Source: Streptomyces himalayensis subsp. himalayensis (GTDB lineage Bacteria; Actinomycetota; Actinomycetes; Streptomycetales; Streptomycetaceae). From it: a stretch of 64,000 nt of DNA. A model generated the notes under the pieces. That model had not been told where the DNA came from, did not search any database, and saw nothing but the letters and a program-made list of their open reading frames with translations. Both the position numbers and the translations under genes were made by a program. The stretch lies in the NCBI RefSeq assembly GCF_013778455.1, contig NZ_JACEHE010000006.1, positions 248,001 through 312,000 of the forward strand. The letters run 5' to 3'. Below are positions 50,776 through 59,328 of the stretch, piece by piece (the first letter of the stretch is position 1; each line of letters begins with the position of its first letter).

Positions 50776-52785
50776 TCACGGCTGACTGGTGGCCATTCGC
50801 AGTGGTCGGCGCGACAACCGAACCTGGCCAGCCGTCGTCAAACCGTCGCGTTCCTCGTCGCCCGGCCTGGACTCAACAGCCAACGGCCGCAGGCTGACCC
50901 TGATCTCTACGGGATCCGGCATCCAGACCGGCCTCGACTCCACGTCCGTCAGCAGGTCCATCGCCTGACCCCAGACCCCCGACGCCACCCATCGATACGC
51001 CTGCGTCTGCAGCGAACGAGGATTGCCCAACGCCGGAGAGTCTTCCCAGCGGGTGCCTGTAACGGCCTTGGTCAGCATGGCCTCGACCATCGTCCGGCGG
51101 TCCAAAGTGGACCTGGAGCCCCCCATCAGATGCCTGATCCTCTCCCAGCCCTCGTCGTCGAGAACCGGCACGCCTCGGCCTGCCTTGAGGAACCAGTTGC
51201 GCACGCCGCAGGCGACGCCCTTGCGCCGGGGGGCGCAACGGACGACTTCGGCCTGCAGGCCCATCATGTCCAGCAACTCGGCTTTCTCGTGCGGCTCGAT
51301 GTTCTGAAGGTTCTTGCGTGCGGCTGCGGCCAGGCGCTCCAAAGCTTCGAGCCGGCGGACCACTTCGGCGGCCTCCTGCTGCCAGGCCACGGCGTCCCGC
51401 CGTAACTTCTCCAGGCCCTCCAGTTCTTCGTTCAGGGGCCTGACCGCCCTCTCCACGGCTCCCTCGGCTTCACCGCCTCGCAGACCCCGCTTGGCTGCCT
51501 GGCGGGCCGCCACGGCCATGGTGGTGTCGATAACGTCGCTTTGTTCGGCGATCTGCTGGTCCAGTTCAGCGATTCGCTTAGTGTGGTCCACACGCTGCTC
51601 GACCGTGGCGCCGATCCAGTCCTGTGCCATCGCCTTCATTCGTTCGGCGTCGCTCAGCAAGTTGACCGCGTCGCCCCATACCTGACGCTCGATGGCGGTG
51701 GCCTCCAGGTAGGGGCAGGAGCACTGATCGCCCGCGCCGGCGTACGACTCCTGGCGTCCCTTGCACCGGTAGATGACCTCAGTGGGGCGGTGCTGGTGGC
51801 CCTCGTACGTCCTGCCGCACGGGCTCGTCATCAGGCCGGTCAGAAGGTAGACCCGCGGGTCCGACTGGACAGGTCGCGGCCGTTCCTGGGCCGCAGCCTT
51901 CAACTCCTCGGTCTCCTTGTCCGTGAAGATCTCCGGGAGGTTGATGACAACGATCTCGCCGTAGACCGGGTCGCCATCCTGATCCCTATACACGGACTTG
52001 CCTCGCCAGACGATGCGGCGCTCAAGGACGGCCTCCCCGAGCATGCGACAGCGGATGTTCTTGCGGGTCCATGGCTTGTCGGAGCGGCTGTAGCGCTCCT
52101 CGCTGTTGAGGGTCAGCGCCACCGCGGTCCAGCTGCGCTTGGCGAGGAAGAGTTGCCGCGCTCGGCGCAGGGTGGCCGCCTCCGTCTCGTCCACGGCATA
52201 GTACGAGACGCCCTTCTTTCCCTGTTCGGCGACGCGGTACCCGAAGGGGACCATCCCTCCGGGGTACAGGCCGTCCGCGGCCTTCTCCTGGATGCCGCCC
52301 TGTGTTCGTTCGCGGATGGTCTCGCGTTCGTCCTCGGCGCGGTCCGCGGCCTTGCGCATGCGTGAGCGGCCGTCGGCAGTGGTGTTGTCGTAGTCGCCCT
52401 TGACAATGGCGACGAACACGCCGAGGTCTTCCAGCTCCCAGACCCAGGGCCAGAAGGCCCGGCCTGCGCGGCCGATGGCTCGTTCTTCGGCGACCACCAC
52501 GACATCGAAGGGTCTGGGCGTCTGGCGTGCGGCCTCCATCAGTTTCTTGACGTCGGGGCGCTGGTGGGCCTCTAGGCTGCCGCTATACCCCTCGTCCGCG
52601 TACGTGCGGACGTAGAGCCACCCTTTCTTCTCGATGTGCTTCTTGGTCCTCATGCCTGTGTAGGCGATGCCGTAGCCCTTGAGCTGTTCCCCTGTGGATA
52701 CCCGGAGGTAGTCCACCGCGCGGAGCTGTCTGCTCTCCACGGCCCCTCGTGCTACCTCGACGACAGGCGTGAGAGTCTTGGTCAT
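50776..52785 (-). CDS. Large serine recombinase (integrase)
   Basis: A 669-residue site-specific integrase. The catalytic domain has VDYLRVSTGEQLKGYG (Ser30) and the helix DERETIRERTQGGI. The Recombinase domain is GLYPGGMVPFGYRV. A zinc-ribbon-like segment follows (SPCGRTYEGH, YRCKGRQES, DQCSCPYLEA) and then a long coiled coil (about 420-510, EELEGLEKLRRDAVAWQQEA). The frame is intact. ATG at 52785 has AAGGGA upstream. This protein inserts and, with a partner, removes an element using an attP/attB pair. Confidence 0.93.
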   Translation of the reverse strand: MTKTLTPVVEVARGAVESRQLRAVDYLRVSTGEQLKGYGIAYTGMRTKKHIEKKGWLYVRTYADEGYSGSLEAHQRPDVKKLMEAARQTPRPFDVVVVAEERAIGRAGRAFWPWVWELEDLGVFVAIVKGDYDNTTADGRSRMRKAADRAEDERETIRERTQGGIQEKAADGLYPGGMVPFGYRVAEQGKKGVSYYAVDETEAATLRRARQLFLAKRSWTAVALTLNSEERYSRSDKPWTRKNIRCRMLGEAVLERRIVWRGKSVYRDQDGDPVYGEIVVINLPEIFTDKETEELKAAAQERPRPVQSDPRVYLLTGLMTSPCGRTYEGHQHRPTEVIYRCKGRQESYAGAGDQCSCPYLEATAIERQVWGDAVNLLSDAERMKAMAQDWIGATVEQRVDHTKRIAELDQQIAEQSDVIDTTMAVAARQAAKRGLRGGEAEGAVERAVRPLNEELEGLEKLRRDAVAWQQEAAEVVRRLEALERLAAAARKNLQNIEPHEKAELLDMMGLQAEVVRCAPRRKGVACGVRNWFLKAGRGVPVLDDEGWERIRHLMGGSRSTLDRRTMVEAMLTKAVTGTRWEDSPALGNPRSLQTQAYRWVASGVWGQAMDLLTDVESRPVWMPDPVEIRVSLRPLAVESRPGDEERDGLTTAGQVRLSRRPLRMATSQP

Positions 52786-52807
52786 GTCAGTCCCTTCGCG
52801 ACTGGCA

Positions 52808-52840
52808 GACCCCAGGAGCATTCGCCGTGCTCCTGGGGTC
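52808..52840. promoter_or_regulatory. Hairpin just upstream of the integrase gene
   Basis: A perfect 13-bp inverted repeat (52808-52820 and 52828-52840) with a 7-base loop, 23 bp before the integrase start. It could stop incoming transcription, act as a leader hairpin, or be a binding site. Confidence 0.6.
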
Positions 52841-53062
52841 ACCCATGTGGCGCAGATCTTATGACGCCGGGCGGTCAGCACGGGCAGCAAGAGAAATTCC
52901 AGGATGCGCCGGTAAGCGCTGGATCGGGCTCTTCGTCCGGCCACGTGATGTCGATCTTCGGCTCGGGGGCGCAGCGAAGTGCCCTCGCAGCCTTCCGCTG
53001 GTCAGGCGGCTGTCATGAAATCAAGTCGCCGAATGGCCTCACCCCTTCATTCTTTGCTGCCG

Positions 53063-53086
53063 GGTATCGGTGTGAACACCGATACC
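53063..53086. other. Strong palindrome; candidate attachment or operator site
   Basis: Arms GGTATCGGTGT (53063-53073) and ACACCGATACC (53076-53086) are perfect complements around a central GA. A short, near-perfect palindrome with an asymmetric central dinucleotide, 280 bp from a serine integrase gene and at the edge of a 5'-truncated reading frame, fits an att half-site. An operator is an alternative. Confidence 0.4.
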
Positions 53087-53087
53087 G

Positions 53088-53444
53088 ATGCCGGACCGCG
53101 GCGCCTTCCAGATAGGCAGCGAGCGCTACCGCGCGGAGCACGGCAAGGCCGAGTACGTGATCCTCGCCCGGCTCACCGCGGGCCAGGGCCGGGCGGCGAG
53201 ACCCGTGTTCCTCTTCTGCGGGCAGCGGGCGATAACCAACCAGGCCGCCACCCGCTATCTGGCCCGCAACCACGAGCGGCTGGCACGCAAGCACGGCAGC
53301 GGCTCGTTCGTGCTGCTGCTGAAGGTCGTCAACTCGCAGGCATACGGCCCCGATGTGGTGGAGCTGGTCGCGGACGTCACGCGCGCCGCTCAGGCCCCGG
53401 CACCGGCGACGACCGCGCCTCGCACGTCTCATCGCGCTTCATGA
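53088..53444 (+). CDS. Hypothetical protein, probably 5'-truncated
   Basis: 118 residues reading GAFQIGSERYRAEHGKAEYV, FLFCGQRAITNQAATRYLAR and GSGSFVLLLKVVNSQAYGPD. It has a plausible alpha/beta protein composition but no signal and no ribosome site. A stop codon in the palindrome (53073-53075) bounds it upstream. It looks like the C-terminal part of a longer gene interrupted by the integrase element. I do not recognise the family. Confidence 0.5.
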   Translation: MPDRGAFQIGSERYRAEHGKAEYVILARLTAGQGRAARPVFLFCGQRAITNQAATRYLARNHERLARKHGSGSFVLLLKVVNSQAYGPDVVELVADVTRAAQAPAPATTAPRTSHRAS

Positions 53445-53573
53445 GCACGGTGGTTGCACGCACCCACTCACAACAATCGTTACTCCCACGTAACTTACCG
53501 ACGGGTTACCTCCGGTAAGCCGTCGCGGTTACCGTCAGGTCACTTTTCGCTGGCACGAGTCAGGAGAGTGACC

Positions 53574-55181
53574 ATGGGACACCCGCGAAAGGCCCTGCGT
53601 ACGACAGGCGTCGGCGCCGTCTCCGCGACTCTGGTCGCCGGCGCCGCGTTCGGCCTCGCCCCCGCCGCACAGGCATCTCCGCCGGTCCAAGCCGCGGCGA
53701 CCGGCACCACATCCACGGCGGGCATCCGCTTCGTCGACATCACCGGCGACGGCGGCACCGTCCTCAAGGCCAACGTCGTCACGCCCGCGGCAGCCGCCGA
53801 CGGCACCCGCAGATTCCCGGTCATCGTGCTGCCCACCAGCTGGGCCACGCCGCAGGTCGAATATCTCGCGCAGGCCCAGAAGCTCGCCGACTCGGGCTAT
53901 GTCGTGGTCACTTACAACTCCCGCGGCTTCTGGCAGTCCGGCGGCTACGTCGAGGTCGCGGGCCCGCCCGACATCGCCGACGCCTCCAAGGTGATCGACT
54001 GGGTGCTGGCGAACACCCCCGCGGACCCGGAGAAGGTCGGCATGGCAGGCGTCTCGTACGGGGCGGGCATCAGCCTGCTCGCCGCCGCGCACGACAAGCG
54101 CATCAAGGCGGTCGCGGCGCTCAGCGGCTGGGGCGATCTGATCGACTCGATCTACAGCGGGCGCACCCAGCACCTCCAGGCCGCCGCGATGCTCGGCGGC
54201 ACGGCCTATCTCACGGGCCGCCCGAGCCCCGAACTCCAGCAGATCATGGCGGACTTCTTCGGCTCCAACCTGGCCAAGGAGCAGGAGATCATCGCCTGGG
54301 GCAAGAAACGCTCCCCGGCCACCTACGTCGACCGGATCAACGACAACGGCGCCGCCGTGATGCTCGCCAACGCCTGGGGCGACACCATCTTCCCGCCCAA
54401 CCAGTACGCCTCGTTCTACGAGAAGCTGACCGGCCCGAAGCGCCTCGAGCTCCGGCCCGGCGACCACGCCACGGCCGAGGCGGCAGGCCTGCTCGGCCTG
54501 CCCAACGATGTGTGGACCGACACCACCCGCTGGTTCGACCACTACCTCAAGGGCGCGGACAACGGTATCGACCGCGAGCAGCCCGTACAGATCAAGTCCC
54601 GCTCCACCGGCGGCTACGAGGGCTATCCGGACTGGAAGTCGGTCGGCCCGACCCGCAAGAAGATCGACCTGGCCGGCTCCACCACGATCCACGCCAACGT
54701 CGACTCGGGCGCCAACGGCGGCATCCTGATGCTCTCCAACGCCCTCGACCAGTTCGTGCAACTCCCGCCGATCGCGTCCGTCCCGCTGCTGCCGCGCCGC
54801 TACGCCGCCGTGTGGCAGTCCGAGAAGTACGGCACGGCGCAGCAGATCCGCGGCACGACGACGCTGCACACCACGGTCACCAGCACCAAGGAGAGCGGCA
54901 CGCTCGTCGCGTATCTCTACGACGTGGGGCCGCTCGGCCTCGGCAAGCTGGTCAGCAACGCGCCGTACACCTTCCACGGGCAGACACCGGGCAAGCCGTT
55001 CGCCGTCGACCTGGAGCTGTTCTCCACGGCCTACGACGTCCCGGCGGGGCACCGGCTCGCCCTGGTGGTCGACACGGTCGACCCGCTCTACATCGAGCAC
55101 AACCCGACCGGCGCGCAGCTGACCTTCTCCTCGCCCGCGGCCGACCCGTCGTATGTGTCGGTACCGCTGCGCGAGCAGTGA
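53574..55181 (+). CDS. Secreted alpha/beta hydrolase (CocE/X-Pro dipeptidyl-peptidase-like)
   Basis: A 535-residue exported hydrolase. The signal peptide runs to about residue 37 (VGAVSATLVAGAAFGLAPAA, then QAS). The nucleophile elbow is MAGVSYGAGISLLA; the acid and His are probably in NAWGDTIFPP and PGDHATAEA. The C-terminal beta-sandwich typical of the X-Pro/CocE group begins near residue 380. ATG at 53574 has AGGAGAG upstream. A secreted peptidase or esterase is likely; substrate unknown. Confidence 0.88.
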   Translation: MGHPRKALRTTGVGAVSATLVAGAAFGLAPAAQASPPVQAAATGTTSTAGIRFVDITGDGGTVLKANVVTPAAAADGTRRFPVIVLPTSWATPQVEYLAQAQKLADSGYVVVTYNSRGFWQSGGYVEVAGPPDIADASKVIDWVLANTPADPEKVGMAGVSYGAGISLLAAAHDKRIKAVAALSGWGDLIDSIYSGRTQHLQAAAMLGGTAYLTGRPSPELQQIMADFFGSNLAKEQEIIAWGKKRSPATYVDRINDNGAAVMLANAWGDTIFPPNQYASFYEKLTGPKRLELRPGDHATAEAAGLLGLPNDVWTDTTRWFDHYLKGADNGIDREQPVQIKSRSTGGYEGYPDWKSVGPTRKKIDLAGSTTIHANVDSGANGGILMLSNALDQFVQLPPIASVPLLPRRYAAVWQSEKYGTAQQIRGTTTLHTTVTSTKESGTLVAYLYDVGPLGLGKLVSNAPYTFHGQTPGKPFAVDLELFSTAYDVPAGHRLALVVDTVDPLYIEHNPTGAQLTFSSPAADPSYVSVPLREQ

Positions 55182-55242
55182 TCTTCGGCTGCCGCCGGGC
55201 AGGCACGGCCGTGCGGGCTTGCACTCCCCCTGTGGCTTCCCC

Positions 55243-56145
55243 CTATGACTTGGGGGCTGTGGGGGGACCCGCCCCAGGCAGCAGCGTCTCTGTCTCCGCC
55301 GGGGCGACCTCCACCGCCTCGGTCTTGAGGCTGCGCCGCTCGAACTTCGCCATCCAGTTGGCGAACCAGGAGAGCAGCATGCACATCCCGATGTAGATCG
55401 GCGAGATCACCAGCACCACGGGGATGAACGGCAGATCGTAGTCGAGGTTCGACGCGATCAGTTTTCCGGCGTGGAGGAATTCCTCGTACGTGATGAGGAA
55501 GCCGAGCGAGGTGTCCTTGAGGGCCACCACAAGCTGGCTGATGATCGCGGGCAGCATGGCACGCACGGCCTGGGGCACGAGGACGTACGACATGACCTGG
55601 GTCTTCCGCATGCCGAGCGCGTATGCCGCCTCGCGCTGGCCGCGTTCCACGGAGTTGACGCCGGAGCGGAAGACCTCGGCAAGGACGGAGCCGTTGTAGA
55701 GCGTCAGTCCGGCGACGAGTGCGGGCAGCGGCTGCACCTTCAGTGCCACGAAGATGAAGAAGATCATCACCAGTACGGGCATGGCGCGGAAGAACTCGAC
55801 GATCAGGGTCGCCACCCAGCGCACCGGCGCATGGTCCGACAGTCTGCCGACTGCCAGGACGCCACCGAGCGCCACCGAGAGCACCGCGGCGATCGCGAAG
55901 GCCTTGAGCGTGTTGCCGAGGCCCCGCAGAAGGAGTTCCTGGATGCCCTCGTACTGGAAGGGCATCCACTTGGCATACGTGAACTGGCCGGTGTCGAAGA
56001 GCAGGTACATCAGCCACGCGACGAGTCCGACGATCACGAGCGTCGCGAGGGCGCCGTAGGCGAGGTGCCGTTGGCGGGTCCGGGGGCCGGGGATGTCGTA
56101 CAGGGCGGTGTCGGTCGCGGTGGTTCCACGGGCCATGGGGCTCAT
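55243..56145 (-). CDS. gluD: Glutamate-type amino acid ABC permease GluD
   Basis: A 300-residue HisM-type permease. Parts are LLLRGLGNTLKAFAIAAVLS, the EAA region VERGQREAAYALGMRKTQVM and VLVPQAVRAMLPAIISQLV. It is last in a four-gene operon and overlaps gluC by 4 bp. With GluC it forms the channel of a glutamate/polar amino acid importer. Confidence 0.93.
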   Translation of the reverse strand: MSPMARGTTATDTALYDIPGPRTRQRHLAYGALATLVIVGLVAWLMYLLFDTGQFTYAKWMPFQYEGIQELLLRGLGNTLKAFAIAAVLSVALGGVLAVGRLSDHAPVRWVATLIVEFFRAMPVLVMIFFIFVALKVQPLPALVAGLTLYNGSVLAEVFRSGVNSVERGQREAAYALGMRKTQVMSYVLVPQAVRAMLPAIISQLVVALKDTSLGFLITYEEFLHAGKLIASNLDYDLPFIPVVLVISPIYIGMCMLLSWFANWMAKFERRSLKTEAVEVAPAETETLLPGAGPPTAPKS

Positions 56146-56786
56146 CGTGCGACTCCATAGCGCTTCTCCAGCACGTTGAAGACCGCGCTGATGGTGAGGG
56201 TGATGATCAGGTATCCGACGGCGATCCAGACGAACGTCCAGATGATGTTGTAGCCGCGTTCGCTGAGGAACTTGTAGGTGCCGAGGAGCTCGATGACGCT
56301 GAACGCGCCCGCGATCGCGGAGTTCTTGGCAAGCGCGATGAGCGTGGAGCCGATGGGCGGAATCACCGTGCGGAACGCCTGCGGGAGCACGACGGTGGAC
56401 AGGGTCTGGCGGAACGTCATACCGAGGCTGCGGGCCGCCTCACCCTGCCCTCGGGGCACGGTGTTGATGCCGGATCGCAGCGCCTCGCAGATGAAGGCGG
56501 AGGTGTAGCAGCCGAGGGCGAGAACCGCGAAGAGCTGGAAGGGCAGGACGATCCCGAACCGCGGCAGGCCGAGCAGTACTGCGAAGAAGAGCAGGGTGAG
56601 CGGGGTGTTGCGCAGCACCGTCACCCACGCCGTCCCGAAGGCTCGCAGCGATCCGACGGGCGCCACGCGGAACGACGCCATGAGGAAGCCGAGGATGAGG
56701 GCCAGGATCGAGGCGTAGACGGTGAGTTCGACGGTGCCGAGGAAGCCCTCGCCGTAGACGGAGAAGTTGTCGATCAGTACGTTCAC
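56142..56786 (-). CDS. gluC: Glutamate-type amino acid ABC permease GluC
   Basis: A 214-residue permease. The first segment is GFLGTVELTVYASILALILG, and the EAA loop is VPRGQGEAARSLGMTFRQTL. GTG at 56786 has GGGAGG upstream. Lies between the binding protein (12 bp away) and gluD (4-bp overlap). Confidence 0.93.
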   Translation of the reverse strand: MNVLIDNFSVYGEGFLGTVELTVYASILALILGFLMASFRVAPVGSLRAFGTAWVTVLRNTPLTLLFFAVLLGLPRFGIVLPFQLFAVLALGCYTSAFICEALRSGINTVPRGQGEAARSLGMTFRQTLSTVVLPQAFRTVIPPIGSTLIALAKNSAIAGAFSVIELLGTYKFLSERGYNIIWTFVWIAVGYLIITLTISAVFNVLEKRYGVAR

Positions 56787-56797
56787 AGAGACCTCCC

Positions 56798-57715
56798 TCA
56801 GTAGCGGTCGATGGGCGGCGGCGTGGGTGCCGGGACGCCGGACAGGCCGAGCGTCGCGTCGTACGCCCTCTTCCAGTCGCCGTTCTTCACACCGGCCTCC
56901 AGCGCGTCGTTGATCGCCATCCGCAGGGCGTTGTCATCGCGCGGCACGCCGATGCCGTAGGGCTCCTCGGAGAACGGCTCGCCGACGACCTTGAGCTCGT
57001 CCGGCAGCTTTGCCGCGTAGCCGATGAGGATCGCGTCGTCGGTGGTCACTGCGTCGACCTGGTAGGTGAGGAGGTTGTCGACGCAGACGGAGTAGGTGTC
57101 GTACGCGACCAGGATCGCCTTCGGGAACTTCTCCTGGATCCGCTGGTACGGGGTCGAGCCGGCGGCGGAGCAGACGCGTTTGCCGTCGAGGTCCTCGGGC
57201 CCTTTGATGTCGTTCTCGTCGGCGCGCACCAGCAGGCTTTGGCCTGCCATGTAGTACGGGCCGGCGAAGCCGACGAGCTTCTTGCGGTTGTCGTTGATGG
57301 TGTAGGTGCCGACGTAGTAGTCGATCTGGCCGTTCTGCAGGGCCGTTTCGCGGTTCGCGGAGGCGATCGTCCTGAACTGGATCCTGTTCGGATCGAGGCC
57401 GAGGTAGGCCGAGACCATCTTGGCGATCTCGATGTCGAAGCCGGTGTAGAGGCCGCTCGCCGGGTCCTTCTCGCCGAGGTACGGCTGATCCTCCTTGGCG
57501 CCGACGATGAAGTAGCCGCGCTGCTTGGCTCGCCGCCAGGTGGGCGAGTCGGGCAGCTCGAAGTCCTTGTTCACCTCGAACGTGGGGAGTTTGTCCTGCG
57601 CGGGTCCCTTCACCGGCGGGCTGCCCTCCTTGCCGCAGGCGCCGGCGGCGAGAGCGGTGAAGGCGGCGATCAGCAGCACGCCGAGGGCGCGGCACACACG
57701 TGTCGTACGCGTCAT
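56798..57715 (-). CDS. gluB: Glutamate-type ABC substrate-binding lipoprotein GluB
   Basis: A 305-residue SBP_bac_3 protein. The lipoprotein signal is ALGVLLIAAFTALAAGACGK with lipobox Cys near 27. Family parts are GFDIEIAKMVSAYLGLDPNR, QIDYYVGTYTINDNRKK and VDAVTTDDAILIGYA. It captures amino acids outside the membrane for GluC/GluD. Confidence 0.93.
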   Translation of the reverse strand: MTRTTRVCRALGVLLIAAFTALAAGACGKEGSPPVKGPAQDKLPTFEVNKDFELPDSPTWRRAKQRGYFIVGAKEDQPYLGEKDPASGLYTGFDIEIAKMVSAYLGLDPNRIQFRTIASANRETALQNGQIDYYVGTYTINDNRKKLVGFAGPYYMAGQSLLVRADENDIKGPEDLDGKRVCSAAGSTPYQRIQEKFPKAILVAYDTYSVCVDNLLTYQVDAVTTDDAILIGYAAKLPDELKVVGEPFSEEPYGIGVPRDDNALRMAINDALEAGVKNGDWKRAYDATLGLSGVPAPTPPPIDRY

Positions 57716-57733
57716 GGTTCCGTTCCCCCGGCC

Positions 57734-58492
57734 TCAGTGCTTGAGGATCTTGGAGAGGAAGTCCTGGGCGCGGGCGCTCTCCGGGTTGGTGAAGAAGTCG
57801 TGAGGGGTGCGGTCCTCGATGATGCTGCCGTCCGCCATGAACACGACGCGGTTGGCGGCGTTGCGCGCGAAGCCCATCTCGTGGGTCACGACGACCATGG
57901 TCATCCCGTCCCGGGCGAGCTGCTGCATGACCTCCAGGACCTCGTTGATCATCTCGGGGTCGAGGGCCGAGGTCGGCTCGTCGAAGAGCAGCGCCTTGGG
58001 GTCCATGGCGAGGGCACGGGCGATGGCAACGCGCTGCTGCTGGCCGCCGGAGAGCTGCGCGGGGTACTTCTCGGCGTGCGCGGCGAGGCCGACGCGGTCC
58101 AGGAGTTCGCGGGAGCGCTGGTCGGCCTCGTCCTTCCTGCGCTTACGCACCTTGGTCTGCGCGAGGGAGATGTTCTGCAGGACGGTCTTGTGCGCGAAGA
58201 GGTTGAAGGACTGGAAGACCATGCCCACCTCGGCGCGGAGCTTCGCGAGGGCCTTGCCCTCCTCCGGGAGCGGCTGCCCGTCCAGGTGGATGCTGCCCGA
58301 CTGGATCGTCTCGAGCCGGTTGATCGTCCGGCACAGAGTCGACTTGCCCGACCCCGAGGGGCCGATGACCACCACCACCTCCCCCTTGCCGACGATGAGG
58401 TTGATGTCCCGCAGGACATGCAGCGTCCCGTAGTACTTGTTCACATCACGTAGTTCGATCAACGGATCGACGGCCAATGGATCAACGGCCAT
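57734..58492 (-). CDS. gluA: Glutamate-type ABC ATPase GluA
   Basis: A 252-residue ATPase. Walker A is VIGPSGSGKSTLCRTINRLE, the signature LSGGQQQRVAIARAL, and Walker B LLFDEPTSALDPEM. First gene of gluABCD; 18 bp separate it from gluB. Initiation at 58492 adds a short repeated N-terminus (AVDPLAVDPL); an internal start is possible but less likely. Confidence 0.93.
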   Translation of the reverse strand: MAVDPLAVDPLIELRDVNKYYGTLHVLRDINLIVGKGEVVVVIGPSGSGKSTLCRTINRLETIQSGSIHLDGQPLPEEGKALAKLRAEVGMVFQSFNLFAHKTVLQNISLAQTKVRKRRKDEADQRSRELLDRVGLAAHAEKYPAQLSGGQQQRVAIARALAMDPKALLFDEPTSALDPEMINEVLEVMQQLARDGMTMVVVTHEMGFARNAANRVVFMADGSIIEDRTPHDFFTNPESARAQDFLSKILKH

Positions 58493-58665
58493 GCCCAGCT
58501 CTACCCACTCTCAGCGGTCTCGGTTCGCGCAAACTATCCACCGCAATATGGGATTTAACACAGGACACGCGCTTACTTGAATAAACCGTATTTTGTCGGG
58601 CAACTCGCCCTAGTGGGTGTCGGGGTCGGCGTCCGGTCTCGCCTATCGGCGGTCTCCCGTGAGGA

Positions 58666-58709
58666 CTCTTCGCAGCCCCGGTCAGGCCTCTTCGCAGCCC
58701 CGGTCAGGC
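58666..58709. repeat. Exact 22-bp tandem duplication over a stop codon
   Basis: 58666-58687 and 58688-58709 are identical. The inner copy holds the stop codon (58704-58706) of the DUF6278 gene; the outer copy lies just downstream of it. Confidence 0.85.
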
Positions 58710-59150
58710 CTCGGACGCCTCCGCGTACACCTGCGAGAGCTGGGGCGCGCCGTTCACCGCCCAGTCGAGCCCGGACTCGACGACGTGGATCTCCCGGCCC
58801 GACGCGAGCCGCACCACGGGGTGGCCGCCGGGCCAGACGTGCCAGGTCGCGCCCGGCACGGTGCGCACGATCACCGTGCCGAGGTACAGGCCCGCGTCGT
58901 TGCCGAGCCACGGCAGCATCTCCGGGTCGTCGCGCCAGCGCGGCAGCAGCTGGTCGAGGGCCTCCAACGAGGCGGCGGAGTCGTCGAGTTCCAGGCCCGT
59001 GTCCCCCGCCTGGGAGCGCAGCAGCTCGCACTCGGACAGGAGGGCCCCGACGCCCTCCGGGTCGGCCTTGAACGCGGCCGCGAGCACATCGCTCCGCTCC
59101 GACACCGCCGACTGCCGCTTGCGCCACATGTCCAGGAAAGGGATGTTCAT
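58704..59150 (-). CDS. DUF6278 family protein
   Basis: A 148-residue cytoplasmic protein. It begins NIPFLDMWRKRQSAVSERSD and has an acidic middle and a C-terminal GREIHVVESGLDWAVNGAPQ segment. I know it only as a conserved Streptomyces family without assigned function. ATG at 59150 has a weak ribosome site. It is divergent from the secreted SGNH hydrolase. Its stop lies in a tandem duplication. Confidence 0.75.
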   Translation of the reverse strand: MNIPFLDMWRKRQSAVSERSDVLAAAFKADPEGVGALLSECELLRSQAGDTGLELDDSAASLEALDQLLPRWRDDPEMLPWLGNDAGLYLGTVIVRTVPGATWHVWPGGHPVVRLASGREIHVVESGLDWAVNGAPQLSQVYAEASEA

Positions 59151-59328
59151 ACCACCCAGACTGGCACTGACCCCCGCCTGTGCACCACAGGCGCGCGGAC
59201 GTACCCGTTCGGGCGGTGTTCGGCCGCAGTTCGGATGGTGATCTGGTGTGACTCATTGACGCGTCCCTGTCGCATCTTTAGCTTCATGGCGCATCTGTCA
59301 CCTTGTCCCCGAGCGGGAGGAGTCGGTC

